Source of the DNA: Microbacterium sp. MYb45
GTDB taxonomy: Bacteria > Actinomycetota > Actinomycetes > Actinomycetales > Microbacteriaceae
DNA length: 64,000 nt
Reading direction: 5' to 3'
NCBI RefSeq assembly: GCF_002979655.1
Contig: NZ_PCPG01000001.1
Span: 248,001 to 312,000, forward strand
The notes under the pieces: generated by a model
What the model was told of the DNA's origin: nothing
Database searches by the model: none
The model's input: only the letters and a program-made list of their open reading frames with translations
Made by a program: the position numbers and the translations under genes
Shown here: positions 49,988 through 58,191 of the stretch, piece after piece
Layout of the letters: the number at the start of each line of letters is the position of its first letter
Numbering within the stretch: position 1 is the stretch's first letter

Positions 49988-50604
49988 GAGCCGGCCCCGA
50001 CCGGGAGGACGGAGAGTGCTGCGCCTCCGGTGATCGCGGCGAGCACATCGGCTGTATCGCTCCTGTCGATCACGAGTTCGAGCCTGGCCGCGGTATCTGC
50101 CAGCATGCCGTTCGACTCGATCACGTCGCGGACGACCACATCCGTGACGAGGATTCGCGGAGTGTCGTACGTGCGCCCGTCGTCGAGCGGTGGGGCGAAC
50201 CAGACGTCGACCACCGAACCGGCCTGTACCTCGCCGGGGATCCCGGTGCTGCTCTCGACCACGATGGTGGTGCTGCGGTCTCGGTCGGCATCAGCCAGCG
50301 CAGCCGTCGGCACGATCTCGCCCTTCGTGAGTGTGCGCGCCGCGACCTGACCGGGCTGCAGATCTTCGGGGCCGAGGTAGTCGTCGCCGGACAGGCCCAG
50401 CCCGACTTCGATCACCTGGAAGTCGCCCGCACTCAGCCTCTCGCCCTGCACGATGGTGCGGTCGGCTCGGAGCACCGGCCGCGCCTGGTCGGATCCGGTG
50501 ACGATGAGCCACACTGCGGTGATGGAGAGCACGACCAGAACGATCCCGACGAGGAAGCGGGTGTCGCCCCAGAACGCACGCCGAGGGCGAGAGAGGGAAG
50601 CCAT
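49984..50604 (-). CDS. SAF domain protein (CpaB-like), single membrane anchor
   Basis: 206 residues. A basic N-terminus, one membrane helix (about 17-36), then an SAF domain outside the cell: RADRTIVQGERLSAGDFQVIEV and GQVAARTLTKGEIVPTAAL, the CpaB/FlgA-like pattern. In Tad systems CpaB is a periplasmic assembly factor next to CpaE. Here the pair CpaB-like/CpaE-like is alone, coupled by a 4-bp overlap. They may link an envelope sensor to an intracellular P-loop protein. Function unknown. Confidence 0.78.
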   Translation of the reverse strand: MASLSRPRRAFWGDTRFLVGIVLVVLSITAVWLIVTGSDQARPVLRADRTIVQGERLSAGDFQVIEVGLGLSGDDYLGPEDLQPGQVAARTLTKGEIVPTAALADADRDRSTTIVVESSTGIPGEVQAGSVVDVWFAPPLDDGRTYDTPRILVTDVVVRDVIESNGMLADTAARLELVIDRSDTADVLAAITGGAALSVLPVGAGS

Positions 50605-50643
50605 GGCGATATCGTCACAGAAATCCCGGATGTGCTCCGCCGG

Positions 50644-50652
50644 TTATCCACA
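50644..50652. promoter_or_regulatory. Consensus DnaA box
   Basis: TTATCCACA, a perfect match to the bacterial DnaA box, in the divergent gap between the SAF and HTH genes. A second perfect copy lies 987 bases away at 51631. Confidence 0.55.
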
Positions 50653-50701
50653 GGACCGCGGAGCGCCTGATCCTCCTGATCCCGTCGTGGAGAATGGGGG
50701 G

Positions 50702-50980
50702 ATGGCACCCCCGACCCGGCCCGCGTCGCGATTCCTCGCCCCCGCACAGGTGGCCGAACTCCTGAGCATCGGTGTGGACGAGGTGATCGACCTCCTCCAT
50801 GAAGGAAGGCTCCGCGGAGCGCAGCTCGGATCGCCGCCGCGCTGGCGAGTCGAGGAGTCGAGTCTTGAGGGCTACCTGGCAGAGGAATCGGAGAACGCCC
50901 GCCGCATGGCGTTGTGGAGACAGTCGCAGGTCGCGAGCTTTCCGGAGGTCTGGGGCACCTCCTCGGCTCACCGCAGCTGA
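50702..50980 (+). CDS. Small excisionase-family helix-turn-helix protein
   Basis: 92 residues. FLAPAQVAELLSIGVDEVIDL, then LRGAQLGSPPRWRVEESSLEGYLAE, form a MerR/excisionase-type winged helix like BldC (68 residues) and phage Xis. A short C-terminal extension holds ARRMALWRQSQVASFPEVWG. It is probably a DNA-binding regulator. No integrase or phage gene is nearby, so it is not likely to be an excisionase. The ATG at 50702 begins the HTH domain; upstream codons are not conserved-looking. It ends within the convergent 207-residue gene (13 bp overlap). Confidence 0.75.
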   Translation: MAPPTRPASRFLAPAQVAELLSIGVDEVIDLLHEGRLRGAQLGSPPRWRVEESSLEGYLAEESENARRMALWRQSQVASFPEVWGTSSAHRS

Positions 50981-51591
50981 TCTCCCGGGGTGCGCACGGC
51001 GACGAGCGTTGAGAACGGGATGATGCGGAAGCCGTGCACAGCTCCGGCGAGACGCGCCTGCCCCGGATCATGCAGCGCCAGATCGAGGTGATCCGCTGCT
51101 GCACGGTCGATCGTGCCGTGGGCGTCGTCGCCGACGTGCACGCTGATGTGCACAGGGACCCGTCGTCGAGCGAGATCCCGCAGCACGAACCCGAGTGTCA
51201 TCCGCTCGCGAAGCGGGTGTACTTCCGTCGCAGAGTCGTCGAGGCTCGCCAGGATCATGCCGTGGTCCGTCGTGATGCCGGCGACGGCGTGCAGAGGGAG
51301 GATCAGTGCCGATGCTGCCGCGCCCGTCGTGTGGCGGGAGCCGCCGACATCGCGTGAGGCCACGGCGAGCCAGTCTGCTCCGAGTGCCTGGAGTGTGACA
51401 GGCAGCCGTCGTCCGTTCACGAGGTCGATCGTCGCGTCGGTGCCGGCGCTGCACAACGTCCGGAGGCGGCCGCGCAGGTCCAGCTTCGCGATCCGTAGTC
51501 GCTCGGACTCGGCGTCGAGCACGGCCCGCTCCGCCTCCCAGTCCGACGCCAGCTGGCCTTCGAGGTCTTCGAACAGACGATCCCAGTGCAC
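50968..51591 (-). CDS. Conserved actinobacterial protein of unknown function
   Basis: 207 residues, cytoplasmic. An N-terminal helical, Glu/Arg-rich segment (1-45) leads to a beta-rich domain (about 50-195) including DLVNGRRLPVTLQALGADWLAVASRD, an SH3- or Sm-like barrel by pattern, and a second part RRVPVHISVHVGD. I do not recognise a named family. GTG at 51591 has TACGCT 7 bases upstream, so it should be leaderless. It is divergent from the DUF6459 gene. Confidence 0.68.
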   Translation of the reverse strand: MHWDRLFEDLEGQLASDWEAERAVLDAESERLRIAKLDLRGRLRTLCSAGTDATIDLVNGRRLPVTLQALGADWLAVASRDVGGSRHTTGAAASALILPLHAVAGITTDHGMILASLDDSATEVHPLRERMTLGFVLRDLARRRVPVHISVHVGDDAHGTIDRAAADHLDLALHDPGQARLAGAVHGFRIIPFSTLVAVRTPGDQLR

Positions 51592-51598
51592 CCGACAG

Positions 51599-51604
51599 AG
51601 CGTA
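51599..51604 (-). promoter_or_regulatory. -10 element of leaderless unknown gene
   Basis: TACGCT on the minus strand ends 7 bases before the GTG at 51591. Confidence 0.5.
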
Positions 51605-51630
51605 GGCGACGGCCGGATCTCACGTACGAG

Positions 51631-51639
51631 TTATCCACA
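51631..51639. promoter_or_regulatory. Consensus DnaA box
   Basis: TTATCCACA, the second perfect DnaA box of the window, in the 130-bp divergent gap between the 207-residue gene and the DUF6459 gene. A GC hairpin (CCCCC/GGGGG, 51655-51667) follows. Confidence 0.55.
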
Positions 51640-51721
51640 TAGTTGCTCGATGCGCCCCCGCCGGGGGACGACGCGGTGCTGTACTGACGGACTTCCAGAC
51701 CTCCCCGACCGAGAGTTCGAC

Positions 51722-52108
51722 ATGATGCCTCACGAGTACTTCGCCGCCCAGCCCACGCCGACCAGCGAACTTCCCGATCCCTCACCGCTCCTGCGGAGTC
51801 TCACCACCGGCGTCCTCGAGGCTCTCGCCGGGATCCGGGAGGTCGATCAGCTCGCTCGATGGCTCAGTGAGGATGCCTACCGGAGCCTGGTCACCAGAGC
51901 CAACCTTTCGGCGAGAGCGCGAAGCGCACGGGGTGTCGCTCCGGCACGACCGGCGTTCGCGATCAGGTCGCTGCGCGTGGCCGAGCCGACCGACGGCGTG
52001 ATCGAAGCCGTCGTCGTGGTGGCGGGGCCGGGGCGTACGCGCGCGGTCGCCATCCGGCTGGACGGCATCGATCGGCGTTGGCGTGCGACGTCCCTGGCCA
52101 TCCTCTGA
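51722..52108 (+). CDS. DUF6459/Rv3231c-like protein
   Basis: 128 residues. A disordered Pro-rich N-terminus of about 25 residues is followed by LLRSLTTGVLEALAGIREVDQLARWLSEDAYRSL (landmark, positions about 25-60) and FAIRSLRVAEPTDGVIEAVVVV, an alpha-beta fold resembling NTF2-like proteins. The Rax-like 'Rv3231c' neighbourhood near secA is typical. ATG 51722 has GAGAG 6 bases ahead; ATG 51725 is an alternative. Function unknown. The next gene, pdtaS, starts 24 bp after the stop under its own -10. Confidence 0.78.
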   Translation: MMPHEYFAAQPTPTSELPDPSPLLRSLTTGVLEALAGIREVDQLARWLSEDAYRSLVTRANLSARARSARGVAPARPAFAIRSLRVAEPTDGVIEAVVVVAGPGRTRAVAIRLDGIDRRWRATSLAIL

Positions 52109-52120
52109 CGGATCTGACCG

Positions 52121-52126
52121 TAGGCT
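52121..52126 (+). promoter_or_regulatory. -10 element of leaderless pdtaS promoter
   Basis: TAGGCT ends 6 bases before the GTG at 52133. Confidence 0.6.
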
Positions 52127-52132
52127 GGTGGG

Positions 52133-53617
52133 GTGTCAACCCTCAGTGATCTCGCCCATGCCCAGGGTCTCCTGACCGACAGCGACGTCGAGTGGCTGCA
52201 CCGACTCGCCGGTGACGGGCAGCTCCTCGCCGATCTCGCGTCGGCGGACATCGTCATCTGGATTCAGACGGAGGACGGTACCTTCATCGCGGTCGCTCAT
52301 GCACGGCCGAGCGGGGCAGCGACGCTGTTCTACCGTGACATCGTCGGTGAGCGGGTGCGACCGCAGTGGCGCACGCAGGTCCAGGGCGCCTTCGAGTCGG
52401 CCGAGATCGTGGACTCGTCGTCGCCGGACTGGTTCGAGGAGACCCCGACCAGGGTGCGCGCCGTGCCGATCGTGAGCGAACGACGCGGCGCAGATGCCGG
52501 GCCCACCGTGATCGGCGTGGTGACCAGGCACACCAACCTGGGCGAGTTGCGCACTCCGTCTCGCCAGCAGATCACTTTCGACGAGTGCGCGAACGATCTG
52601 TTCCGGATGATCGCGGACGGCAGCTTCCCCGACCTCACTGCACCGACGTCACCGCGTCGGGGCGCTCCGCGCGCGTCGGATGGCCTCATCCGGATCGACG
52701 TCGACGGGATCAGCACGTTCGCCAGCCCGAACGCACTGTCTGCGTTCAACCGCATGGGGTTCGATGACGAGCTCGAAGGGGAGTCCCTCGCCGAGGTCAC
52801 CACTCGGCTCGTCCCACCCTCCCGGCAGGTCGATGAATCCCTGCCCGTCGTGGTGACCGGCCGCGCTCCCTGGCGGACCGACATCGAGGCGCGAGGCGTC
52901 ACGGTGTCGTTGCGCGCGATCCCGTTGAAGGACCATGGGACGCGCATCGGCGCGATCGTGCTCTGTCGCGACGTGTCGGAGCTGCGGCATCAGGAGCAGG
53001 AGCTCATCACCAAGGACGCGACGATCCGCGAGATCCACCATCGTGTGAAGAACAACCTCCAGACCGTGGCGTCGCTCCTGCGTATCCAGGCGCGCCGCAC
53101 CCATTCCGATGAGGCCCGTGATGCCCTCACGCAGGCGATGCGTCGCGTCGATGCGATCGCGGTCGTCCACGACACCCTCGCTCAGGGCCTCACGCAGAAG
53201 GTCGATTTCGACGAGGTCTTCCACCGGGTGCTCAAGCTCGTGGCCGAGGTCGCCTCGGCGCCGAACACGCGCGCGCGCACGCAGTCGACAGGGCGGTTCG
53301 GGGTGCTTCCGAGCGAGTACGCGACCCCCCTCGCTCTCGCGCTCACCGAAGTCGTCACGAACGCCGTCGAGCACGGTCTCGCCGGCCAGGAGGGCATCGT
53401 CACCATCGACGCCGCCCGGACCGAGGAGAACCTCCGCGTCACCGTGCGCGACACCGGTCTCGGTCTCCCCGAGGGTCGGATCGGTCAGGGCCTCGGTACA
53501 CAGATCATCCGTACCCTCATCCAGGGGGAGCTGGGCGGCACAATCGAGTGGCACGGAAGCGATGGCGAGGGCACAGAGGTGGTCATCGACATCCCTCTGC
53601 GCTGGCTCGATCGCTGA
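52133..53617 (+). CDS. pdtaS: Sensor histidine kinase PdtaS
   Basis: 494 residues, soluble. A GAF domain (about 1-165) and a PAS domain (about 180-285) precede HisKA_2 with IHHRVKNNLQTVASLL (H302/H303) and a HATPase domain with TEVVTNAVEHG, DTGLGLPEG and IGQGLGTQIIR. PdtaS and its response regulator PdtaR, an RNA-binding ANTAR protein, control translation of selected mRNAs in mycobacteria and respond to nutrient or metal signals. pdtaR is not in this window. The start is GTG after a -10 at 6 bases. Confidence 0.93.
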   Translation: MSTLSDLAHAQGLLTDSDVEWLHRLAGDGQLLADLASADIVIWIQTEDGTFIAVAHARPSGAATLFYRDIVGERVRPQWRTQVQGAFESAEIVDSSSPDWFEETPTRVRAVPIVSERRGADAGPTVIGVVTRHTNLGELRTPSRQQITFDECANDLFRMIADGSFPDLTAPTSPRRGAPRASDGLIRIDVDGISTFASPNALSAFNRMGFDDELEGESLAEVTTRLVPPSRQVDESLPVVVTGRAPWRTDIEARGVTVSLRAIPLKDHGTRIGAIVLCRDVSELRHQEQELITKDATIREIHHRVKNNLQTVASLLRIQARRTHSDEARDALTQAMRRVDAIAVVHDTLAQGLTQKVDFDEVFHRVLKLVAEVASAPNTRARTQSTGRFGVLPSEYATPLALALTEVVTNAVEHGLAGQEGIVTIDAARTEENLRVTVRDTGLGLPEGRIGQGLGTQIIRTLIQGELGGTIEWHGSDGEGTEVVIDIPLRWLDR

Positions 53618-53636
53618 CCGGCCGCACGCAGGGCAG

Positions 53637-53675
53637 ACGAAAGCGGCCTGAGACCTCGTCTCAGGCCGCTTTCGT
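53637..53675. terminator. Bidirectional terminator between pdtaS and whiB1
   Basis: Perfect 18-bp stem, arms 53637-53654 and 53658-53675, with loop CTC. The outer arms include AAA/TTT, giving short U-runs in both directions, so it can end both convergent transcripts. Confidence 0.9.
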
Positions 53676-53681
53676 GCAGGT

Positions 53682-53930
53682 TCAGGAGGCGCGGCGTGCG
53701 CGTGCGGCGCGACGCTTCAGAGCGCGGCGCTCGTCTTCGGAGAGACCGCCCCACACGCCGGAGTCCTGGCTGGTCTCCAGGGCGTACTGCAGACAGATCT
53801 CCGTGACTGTGCAGGTGGCGCAGACGGTCTTCGCCTTCTCGATCTGATCGACGGCCGGGCCGGTGTTCCCCACGGGGAAGAAAAGCTCGGGGTCGACAGT
53901 CAGGCAGGCGGCCTTATCGCGCCAGTCCAT
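53682..53930 (-). CDS. whiB1: WhiB family iron-sulfur regulator, WhiB1 type
   Basis: 82 residues. Cluster Cys at C9, C37, C40 and C46, the same numbering as I recall for M. tuberculosis WhiB1, then the GVWGG turn and a basic tail ALKRRAARARRAS. WhiB1 binds a nitric-oxide-sensitive [4Fe-4S] cluster and associates with the primary sigma factor to modulate essential genes. GAGGAG precedes the ATG. Position opposite pdtaS is as in mycobacteria (Rv3219/Rv3220c). The 230-bp gap upstream is the longest in the window. Confidence 0.94.
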   Translation of the reverse strand: MDWRDKAACLTVDPELFFPVGNTGPAVDQIEKAKTVCATCTVTEICLQYALETSQDSGVWGGLSEDERRALKRRAARARRAS

Positions 53931-54096
53931 GGGGGCTCCTCGGTGTGGATTTCAAGAGATGTCGCGATGCGACCTCTCGGATTCGGGCAGCAGTTCGGGT
54001 TCGGCTACCCTGGTGATGTGCGGACGGGATGCCCGCGATTTGTGATGCGAGCGTGATTGCTCGCCCCACGCCGCTGTGGGAGCACATGACTTTCTC

Positions 54097-54102
54097 TATT
54101 CT
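54097..54102 (+). promoter_or_regulatory. Putative -10 of the small membrane protein gene
   Basis: TATTCT in an A/T-rich patch; the predicted start near 54109 is immediately ahead of a hairpin (54111-54133). Confidence 0.45.
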
Positions 54103-54110
54103 GTTACATG

Positions 54111-54140
54111 AAAACCCCGAAATCAAGGGTTTTGTTCTCT
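54111..54140 (+). terminator. Attenuator-like hairpin with T-rich tail
   Basis: Stem AAAACCC/GGGTTTT (54111-54117 and 54127-54133) with a 9-base loop, followed by a T-rich stretch TTTTGTTCTCTTT. It lies between the -10 and the GTG of the next gene, so it could end transcription early or act as an mRNA structure. Confidence 0.45.
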
Positions 54141-54160
54141 TTCGATGCTTGGGAGATGCT

Positions 54161-54547
54161 GTGCGCGCACCTGGAATCGCTCTCGCTGCAGCGGCGGTGC
54201 TCGCCGCGGAAGCAGCGGCACTCCTCGTCTTCGCGGTGATCGAACTGGTGGGGCTCGGCGCCGGTGACGCGGCGTCGTTGCCGACCGCTGTGGCCCTGAT
54301 CGCACTCACCCTCATCGGCGCCGCAGCGTTGGTGGCCTTCGCTATCGGCGTTCGCAGCGGCAAGTCCTGGGCGCGGTCCGGGGGAGTGGTGTTCCAGGTG
54401 CTCGCGGTAGCCCTGGCGCTGGCCTCCCTCACGCTGCAGCCGGTGTCGTGGGCCTTCACCTTCGGGGTCGGACTCCCCGGGCTTGTGGGCTTCGTGCTGC
54501 TGATCTCGAGCGCGCGCCGCGAGGGCGAGCAACGCGCGGCGGAGTGA
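54161..54547 (+). CDS. Small four-helix membrane protein, unknown function
   Basis: 128 residues with about four membrane helices: about 5-28, 35-58, 72-92 and 98-118, and a charged C-terminus. Start GTG 54161 follows GGGAG (54151-54155) by 5 bases. The frame is open further upstream to 54029, but the upstream codons are polar and A/T-rich, unlike the rest, and include the hairpin, so they are taken as leader. No family recognised; small helical proteins of this kind are common in Microbacteriaceae. Convergent with bcp. Confidence 0.65.
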   Translation: MRAPGIALAAAAVLAAEAAALLVFAVIELVGLGAGDAASLPTAVALIALTLIGAAALVAFAIGVRSGKSWARSGGVVFQVLAVALALASLTLQPVSWAFTFGVGLPGLVGFVLLISSARREGEQRAAE

Positions 54548-54585
54548 CCTCCGCGGCGCGCCGAGCGTGAACTCCGCGCCGGGTG

Positions 54586-55059
54586 TCAGGCGTCGATACC
54601 GAGCTGCTTGCGCAGGCGCGCCACGTGACCGGTGGCCTTCACGTTGTACTGCGCGAGGACGATCGTTCCGTCCTCGTCGAGGACGAAGGTGGAGCGGATG
54701 ACGCCCTCGACGAGCTTGCCGTAGTTCATCTTCTCGCCCCACGCACCGTACGCGGTGTGGGTCGCATGGTCGGGGTCGCTCAGCAGCGGGAAGGTGAGTC
54801 CGTCGCGTTCGCGGAACTTCGTGAGCGTGGCGGGCTCATCGCGCGAGATGCCGATCACTCGATAGCCCGCGCCCTGGAGCGACGAGATGCTGTCGCGGAA
54901 GTCGCAGGCCTCCGTGGTGCAGCCGGGCGTCATCGCAGCGGGGTAGAAGTACAGCACCGTCTTCTGGCCGTGCAGATCGGCGAGGCGCACGGTCTTCCCG
55001 TCCTGGTCGAGGAGGGAGAAGTCAGGGGCTGCGGTTCCGGGTTCCAGGCGCTGGGTCAC
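54586..55059 (-). CDS. bcp: Thiol peroxidase (BCP/PrxQ)
   Basis: 157 residues. Reduces hydrogen and organic peroxides with thioredoxin. YFYPAAMTPGCTTEACDF carries the peroxidatic Cys C47 and the resolving Cys C52, the five-residue spacing of atypical two-Cys PrxQ enzymes. LEPGTAAPDFSL, GISRDEPATL and RSTFVLDEDGTI are family markers. The start lies 9 bp after the rsgA stop, so aroA-rsgA-bcp form one minus-strand operon. A peroxidase there fits the oxidative-stress sigma factor encoded opposite. Confidence 0.93.
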   Translation of the reverse strand: MTQRLEPGTAAPDFSLLDQDGKTVRLADLHGQKTVLYFYPAAMTPGCTTEACDFRDSISSLQGAGYRVIGISRDEPATLTKFRERDGLTFPLLSDPDHATHTAYGAWGEKMNYGKLVEGVIRSTFVLDEDGTIVLAQYNVKATGHVARLRKQLGIDA

Positions 55060-55068
55060 GCCTCCAGC

Positions 55069-56142
55069 CTAACGGCCGGGAGCTTGCTCCGCTTTGTCTG
55101 CGAACGTCTGGAGCAGACGCTGCAGGGAATCGAGCCGCGCACGGCCGGTGTCGCCGAGCTCACCCCGTTCCGCCGCTTCGATGAGCGCGCAGTCGGGGGC
55201 GTCGGTGAGGTGCGTGCACCCTCTGGGGCAATCCTGGGCGATCGCGGCGAGCTCCGTGAACGCGGCCAGGATGTTGGCGGGATCCACGTGGCCGAGACCG
55301 AACGAGCGGACGCCGGGGGTGTCGATCACCCAGCCGCTGCCCCCGGCCCCCTCATAGCGCAGCGAGACGGTCGAGGAGGAGGTGTGGCGGCCGCGTCCGG
55401 TGACCTGGTTCACATGTCCGGTGGCTCGCAGAGCCGTGGGCACGAGCGCGTTGACGAGGGTGGACTTGCCGACCCCCGAGTGGCCGACGAAGACGGTGGA
55501 GTGCCCGACGAGCGCTTCGCCGATCTCCTCGACGGGCATCTCCTCCTGCGCACTGGTGAACACGCGCAGGTCGAGACCGTCGAAGTGGGTGAGGAATTCC
55601 GTCGGGTCGGCGATGTCGGTCTTCGTGACGACCAGGAGCGGTCGTATCCCCGCGTCCAGCGCAGCGACGAGGTAGCGGTCGACCAGACGGGCCCGCGGCT
55701 CGGGGTCGGCCGCGGCGACCACGACGAGCATCTGATCGGCGTTCGCGACGATGACGCGCTCGACCTGGTCGGTGTCGTCAGCGCTGCGACGCAGAAGCGA
55801 GGTGCGCTCGACGATGCCGACGATGCGGGCGAGCGTGCCCTCGTCGCCCGAGGTGTCGCCGACCACCCGCGCCTGATCGCCTGTGACGATCGGCATGCGA
55901 CGCAGTTCCCGGGCCCTGGTGGTCGTGATCATGCGCTCGTCGGAAGTGTTCTCGCCGAGGAGCACCGAGTACCGGCCGCGGTCGACGCCGAGGACCCTGC
56001 CCACCTGGGCGTCCTCGTGCGCGGGTCGGCGCTTGGTGCGCGGGCGGTTCGCCTTGGGGTTCGGGCGCGTCCTGATGCTGCTCTCGTCGAAGTCCTCGAA
56101 GTCGTCATCGAGGTCGTCGCCGTCGTCGAGCCAGCTCACCAT
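55069..56142 (-). CDS. rsgA: Ribosome small-subunit GTPase RsgA
   Basis: 357 residues. Circularly permuted GTPase: VVTKTDIAD (G4) comes before GHSGVGKS (G1), TSSSTVSL (G2 area) and DTPGVRSFG (G3). An OB-fold precedes it, and a C-terminal zinc knuckle has DCPRGCTHLTDAPDC. It helps 30S subunit maturation. The N-terminus is an acidic extension ([20 protein letters not shown]) not found in E. coli. The ATG shares one base with the aroA stop (TGATG). A longer reading frame upstream lies over aroA and is not real. Confidence 0.93.
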   Translation of the reverse strand: MVSWLDDGDDLDDDFEDFDESSIRTRPNPKANRPRTKRRPAHEDAQVGRVLGVDRGRYSVLLGENTSDERMITTTRARELRRMPIVTGDQARVVGDTSGDEGTLARIVGIVERTSLLRRSADDTDQVERVIVANADQMLVVVAAADPEPRARLVDRYLVAALDAGIRPLLVVTKTDIADPTEFLTHFDGLDLRVFTSAQEEMPVEEIGEALVGHSTVFVGHSGVGKSTLVNALVPTALRATGHVNQVTGRGRHTSSSTVSLRYEGAGGSGWVIDTPGVRSFGLGHVDPANILAAFTELAAIAQDCPRGCTHLTDAPDCALIEAAERGELGDTGRARLDSLQRLLQTFADKAEQAPGR

Positions 56143-57458
56143 CAACCTCGCAGCATCCGCTCCCAGAGCATCGTGAACTCCGGGAGGGTCTTGGCGGTGG
56201 TTCCGATGTCGTCGATCTCGACGCCCGGAACGCGCAGGCCGATCAGTGCGCCGGTCGTGGCCATCCGGTGATCGTGGTGGGCGGCCCAGCTGCCGCCGTG
56301 CAGCGGGCGGGGGATGATGCGGAGCCCGTCCGGGAGCTCCTCGGCCTCCCCGCCGAGTGCGCGGAGGTTGCCGATGAGCGCCGCGATCCGGTCGGTCTCG
56401 TGGAGGCGGATGTGGCCGATGCCACGGATGGTCGTCGGGGACTCCGCGAACGCGGCGAGGCCGACGAGGGTCGGAGTCAGCTCGCTCGCCGCGGAGAGAT
56501 CGAGGTCGAGACCGCGTATGCCGGAGCCGGCGCGCACCGTGAGGGTGCCGCCGTGTCGACCAACGTGCGCTCCGGTGGCCTGCAGGATGTCCGGCAGCAG
56601 CGCCCCCGGCTGCGTGGAGTGCGCCGGCCAGCCGGTGACGGAGACGGAGCCACCGGACACGAGGGCTGCCGCGAGGAACGGTGCGGCGTTGGAGAGATCC
56701 GGCTCGATCGCGATCTCCTTCGCACGCGGCACGCCGGCTTCGACGAGCCACTCGCCGACCGCCGGACGCTCGATGCGGATGCCGCGGCGGCTCAGAGCCT
56801 CGATGGTCATGTCGATGTGCGGAAGGCTCGGGAGGTGCTCGCCGACGTGGACGAGATGGAGTCCGACATCGAATCGAGGAGCGGCGAGCAGGAGCCCGGA
56901 GACGAACTGACTCGACGCCGACGCGTCGATCTCGACTCGACCGCCGCGGATGCGCCCGTGACCGCGGATGGTGAACGGGAGCGCCCAGGTCCCCTCGTCG
57001 TCGATGTCGACGCCGAGGTCCCGCAGCGTGCTGATCAGCCCGCCCATAGGGCGATGCAGTGCGGTCTCATGCGCCGTGAGGTGCACGTCGTGCTCGGCGA
57101 GGCCCGCCAGCGGGGCGATGAAGCGCATCACGGTGCCCGCCTGGCCGCAGTCGATCGTCGTGCCACCACGGAGCTTCGCCGGGGTGACAACGAGGTCGGG
57201 GCCGAACTCGTGTCCGGCCTCCACCTCTTCGATGCCGACGCCGAGGGCGCGCAGAGCATCGACCATGCGTGCCGAGTCATCGGAATGGAGAGGAGCGATC
57301 AATCGGCCGGGGCCGTCGGCGATCGCAGCGATCATCAGCTCGCGATTCGTCAGCGATTTCGAGCCCGGAATCGTGAGCTCGGCGTGCACCGGCACGTCGG
57401 TGGTGGGCGCAGGATAGGTGCCCTGCACCCGGGCGGGGGAATACCTGTTGGCGCTCAT
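56142..57458 (-). CDS. aroA: 3-phosphoshikimate 1-carboxyvinyltransferase (EPSP synthase)
   Basis: 438 residues; sixth step of the shikimate pathway to aromatic amino acids. [16 protein letters not shown] (substrate-binding Lys/Ser/Arg), [16 protein letters not shown] (the LxAGTAMR-type region), [12 protein letters not shown] and [12 protein letters not shown] are the conserved motifs. It is the first gene of the aroA-rsgA-bcp operon, a linkage also known from mycobacteria. TAAGGT lies 8 bases ahead of the ATG, and AAGGTGAG could serve as the ribosome site, so it may be leaderless or nearly so. Divergent from the sigma factor gene. Confidence 0.95.
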   Translation of the reverse strand: MSANRYSPARVQGTYPAPTTDVPVHAELTIPGSKSLTNRELMIAAIADGPGRLIAPLHSDDSARMVDALRALGVGIEEVEAGHEFGPDLVVTPAKLRGGTTIDCGQAGTVMRFIAPLAGLAEHDVHLTAHETALHRPMGGLISTLRDLGVDIDDEGTWALPFTIRGHGRIRGGRVEIDASASSQFVSGLLLAAPRFDVGLHLVHVGEHLPSLPHIDMTIEALSRRGIRIERPAVGEWLVEAGVPRAKEIAIEPDLSNAAPFLAAALVSGGSVSVTGWPAHSTQPGALLPDILQATGAHVGRHGGTLTVRAGSGIRGLDLDLSAASELTPTLVGLAAFAESPTTIRGIGHIRLHETDRIAALIGNLRALGGEAEELPDGLRIIPRPLHGGSWAAHHDHRMATTGALIGLRVPGVEIDDIGTTAKTLPEFTMLWERMLRG

Positions 57459-57528
57459 CGGTTCTCACCTTAGTAAACGCGGGAAGCTTCGTCGCGAAAG
57501 ACAGGCTCCTGAAAGCGAAGGAGAGAGA

Positions 57529-58191
57529 ATGCCGGCGACCTTGGAGCGCGAGGTGATCGACCTCAGCGGCCTAGACTGGCCGGTGATGGATGACACCGCA
57601 ACCGCAGACATCGTCGGCGACCCCCGACGCGAGTTCGAGGAGCAGGCGATCCCTTTCATGGATCAGCTCTACGCCGCCGCGATGCGCATGACGCGCAACC
57701 CCGCTGACGCCGCCGACCTCGTGCAGGAGACGTTCGTGAAGGCGTACGGCTCCTGGTCGACGTTCTCGCAGGGGACCAACCTCAAGGCGTGGCTCTACCG
57801 CATCCTCACGAACACGTACATCAACATCTACCGTAAGCGCCAGCGCGAGCCGTTCCAGGGCACGATCGATGAGCTCGAGGACTGGCAGCTGGGCGGTGCG
57901 GAATCCACGACGGCTTCGCACAGCCGTTCCGCCGAGGCGGAGGCCATCGACCGGATGCCGGCATCCGTGGTCAAGGACGCGTTGCAGGCCGTGCCGGAGG
58001 ACTTCCGCCTGGCGGTGTACCTCGCGGACGTCGAGGGCTTCGCGTACCAGGAGATCGCCGACATCATGAAGACCCCCATCGGCACCGTCATGAGCCGCCT
58101 GCATCGTGGCAGGCGGATGCTGCGGGAGCTGCTGGCAGATTACGCCGCTGAGCGGGGCATCGCCGCGGCTGAGACGAGGAGCAAGAAATGA
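57529..58191 (+). CDS. sigH: Extracytoplasmic-function sigma factor, SigH/SigR type
   Basis: 220 residues. Region 2 is [20 protein letters not shown] followed by [13 protein letters not shown] and [18 protein letters not shown]; region 4 is [20 protein letters not shown] followed by [20 protein letters not shown]. SigH/SigR direct thiol-oxidative and heat stress genes (thioredoxins, mycothiol recycling, proteases). AAGGAG lies 5 bases before the ATG at 57529. The next gene is its zinc anti-sigma factor, with a 4-bp overlap. Divergent aroA operon includes the peroxidase gene bcp. A SigH-type promoter was not convincingly found upstream. Confidence 0.92.
   Translation: MPATLEREVIDLSGLDWPVMDDTATADIVGDPRREFEEQAIPFMDQLYAAAMRMTRNPADAADLVQETFVKAYGSWSTFSQGTNLKAWLYRILTNTYINIYRKRQREPFQGTIDELEDWQLGGAESTTASHSRSAEAEAIDRMPASVVKDALQAVPEDFRLAVYLADVEGFAYQEIADIMKTPIGTVMSRLHRGRRMLRELLADYAAERGIAAAETRSKK

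Noticed and set aside
50702..50980. Excisionase-like protein taken as a sign of a mobile element
   Set aside because: No integrase, attachment-site repeats or phage genes are nearby; BldC-like regulators share this fold.
57459..57528. Possible SigH-type autoregulatory promoter (GGGAA-N-GTT)
   Set aside because: GGGAA is present at 57481 but no GTT lies at the required distance.
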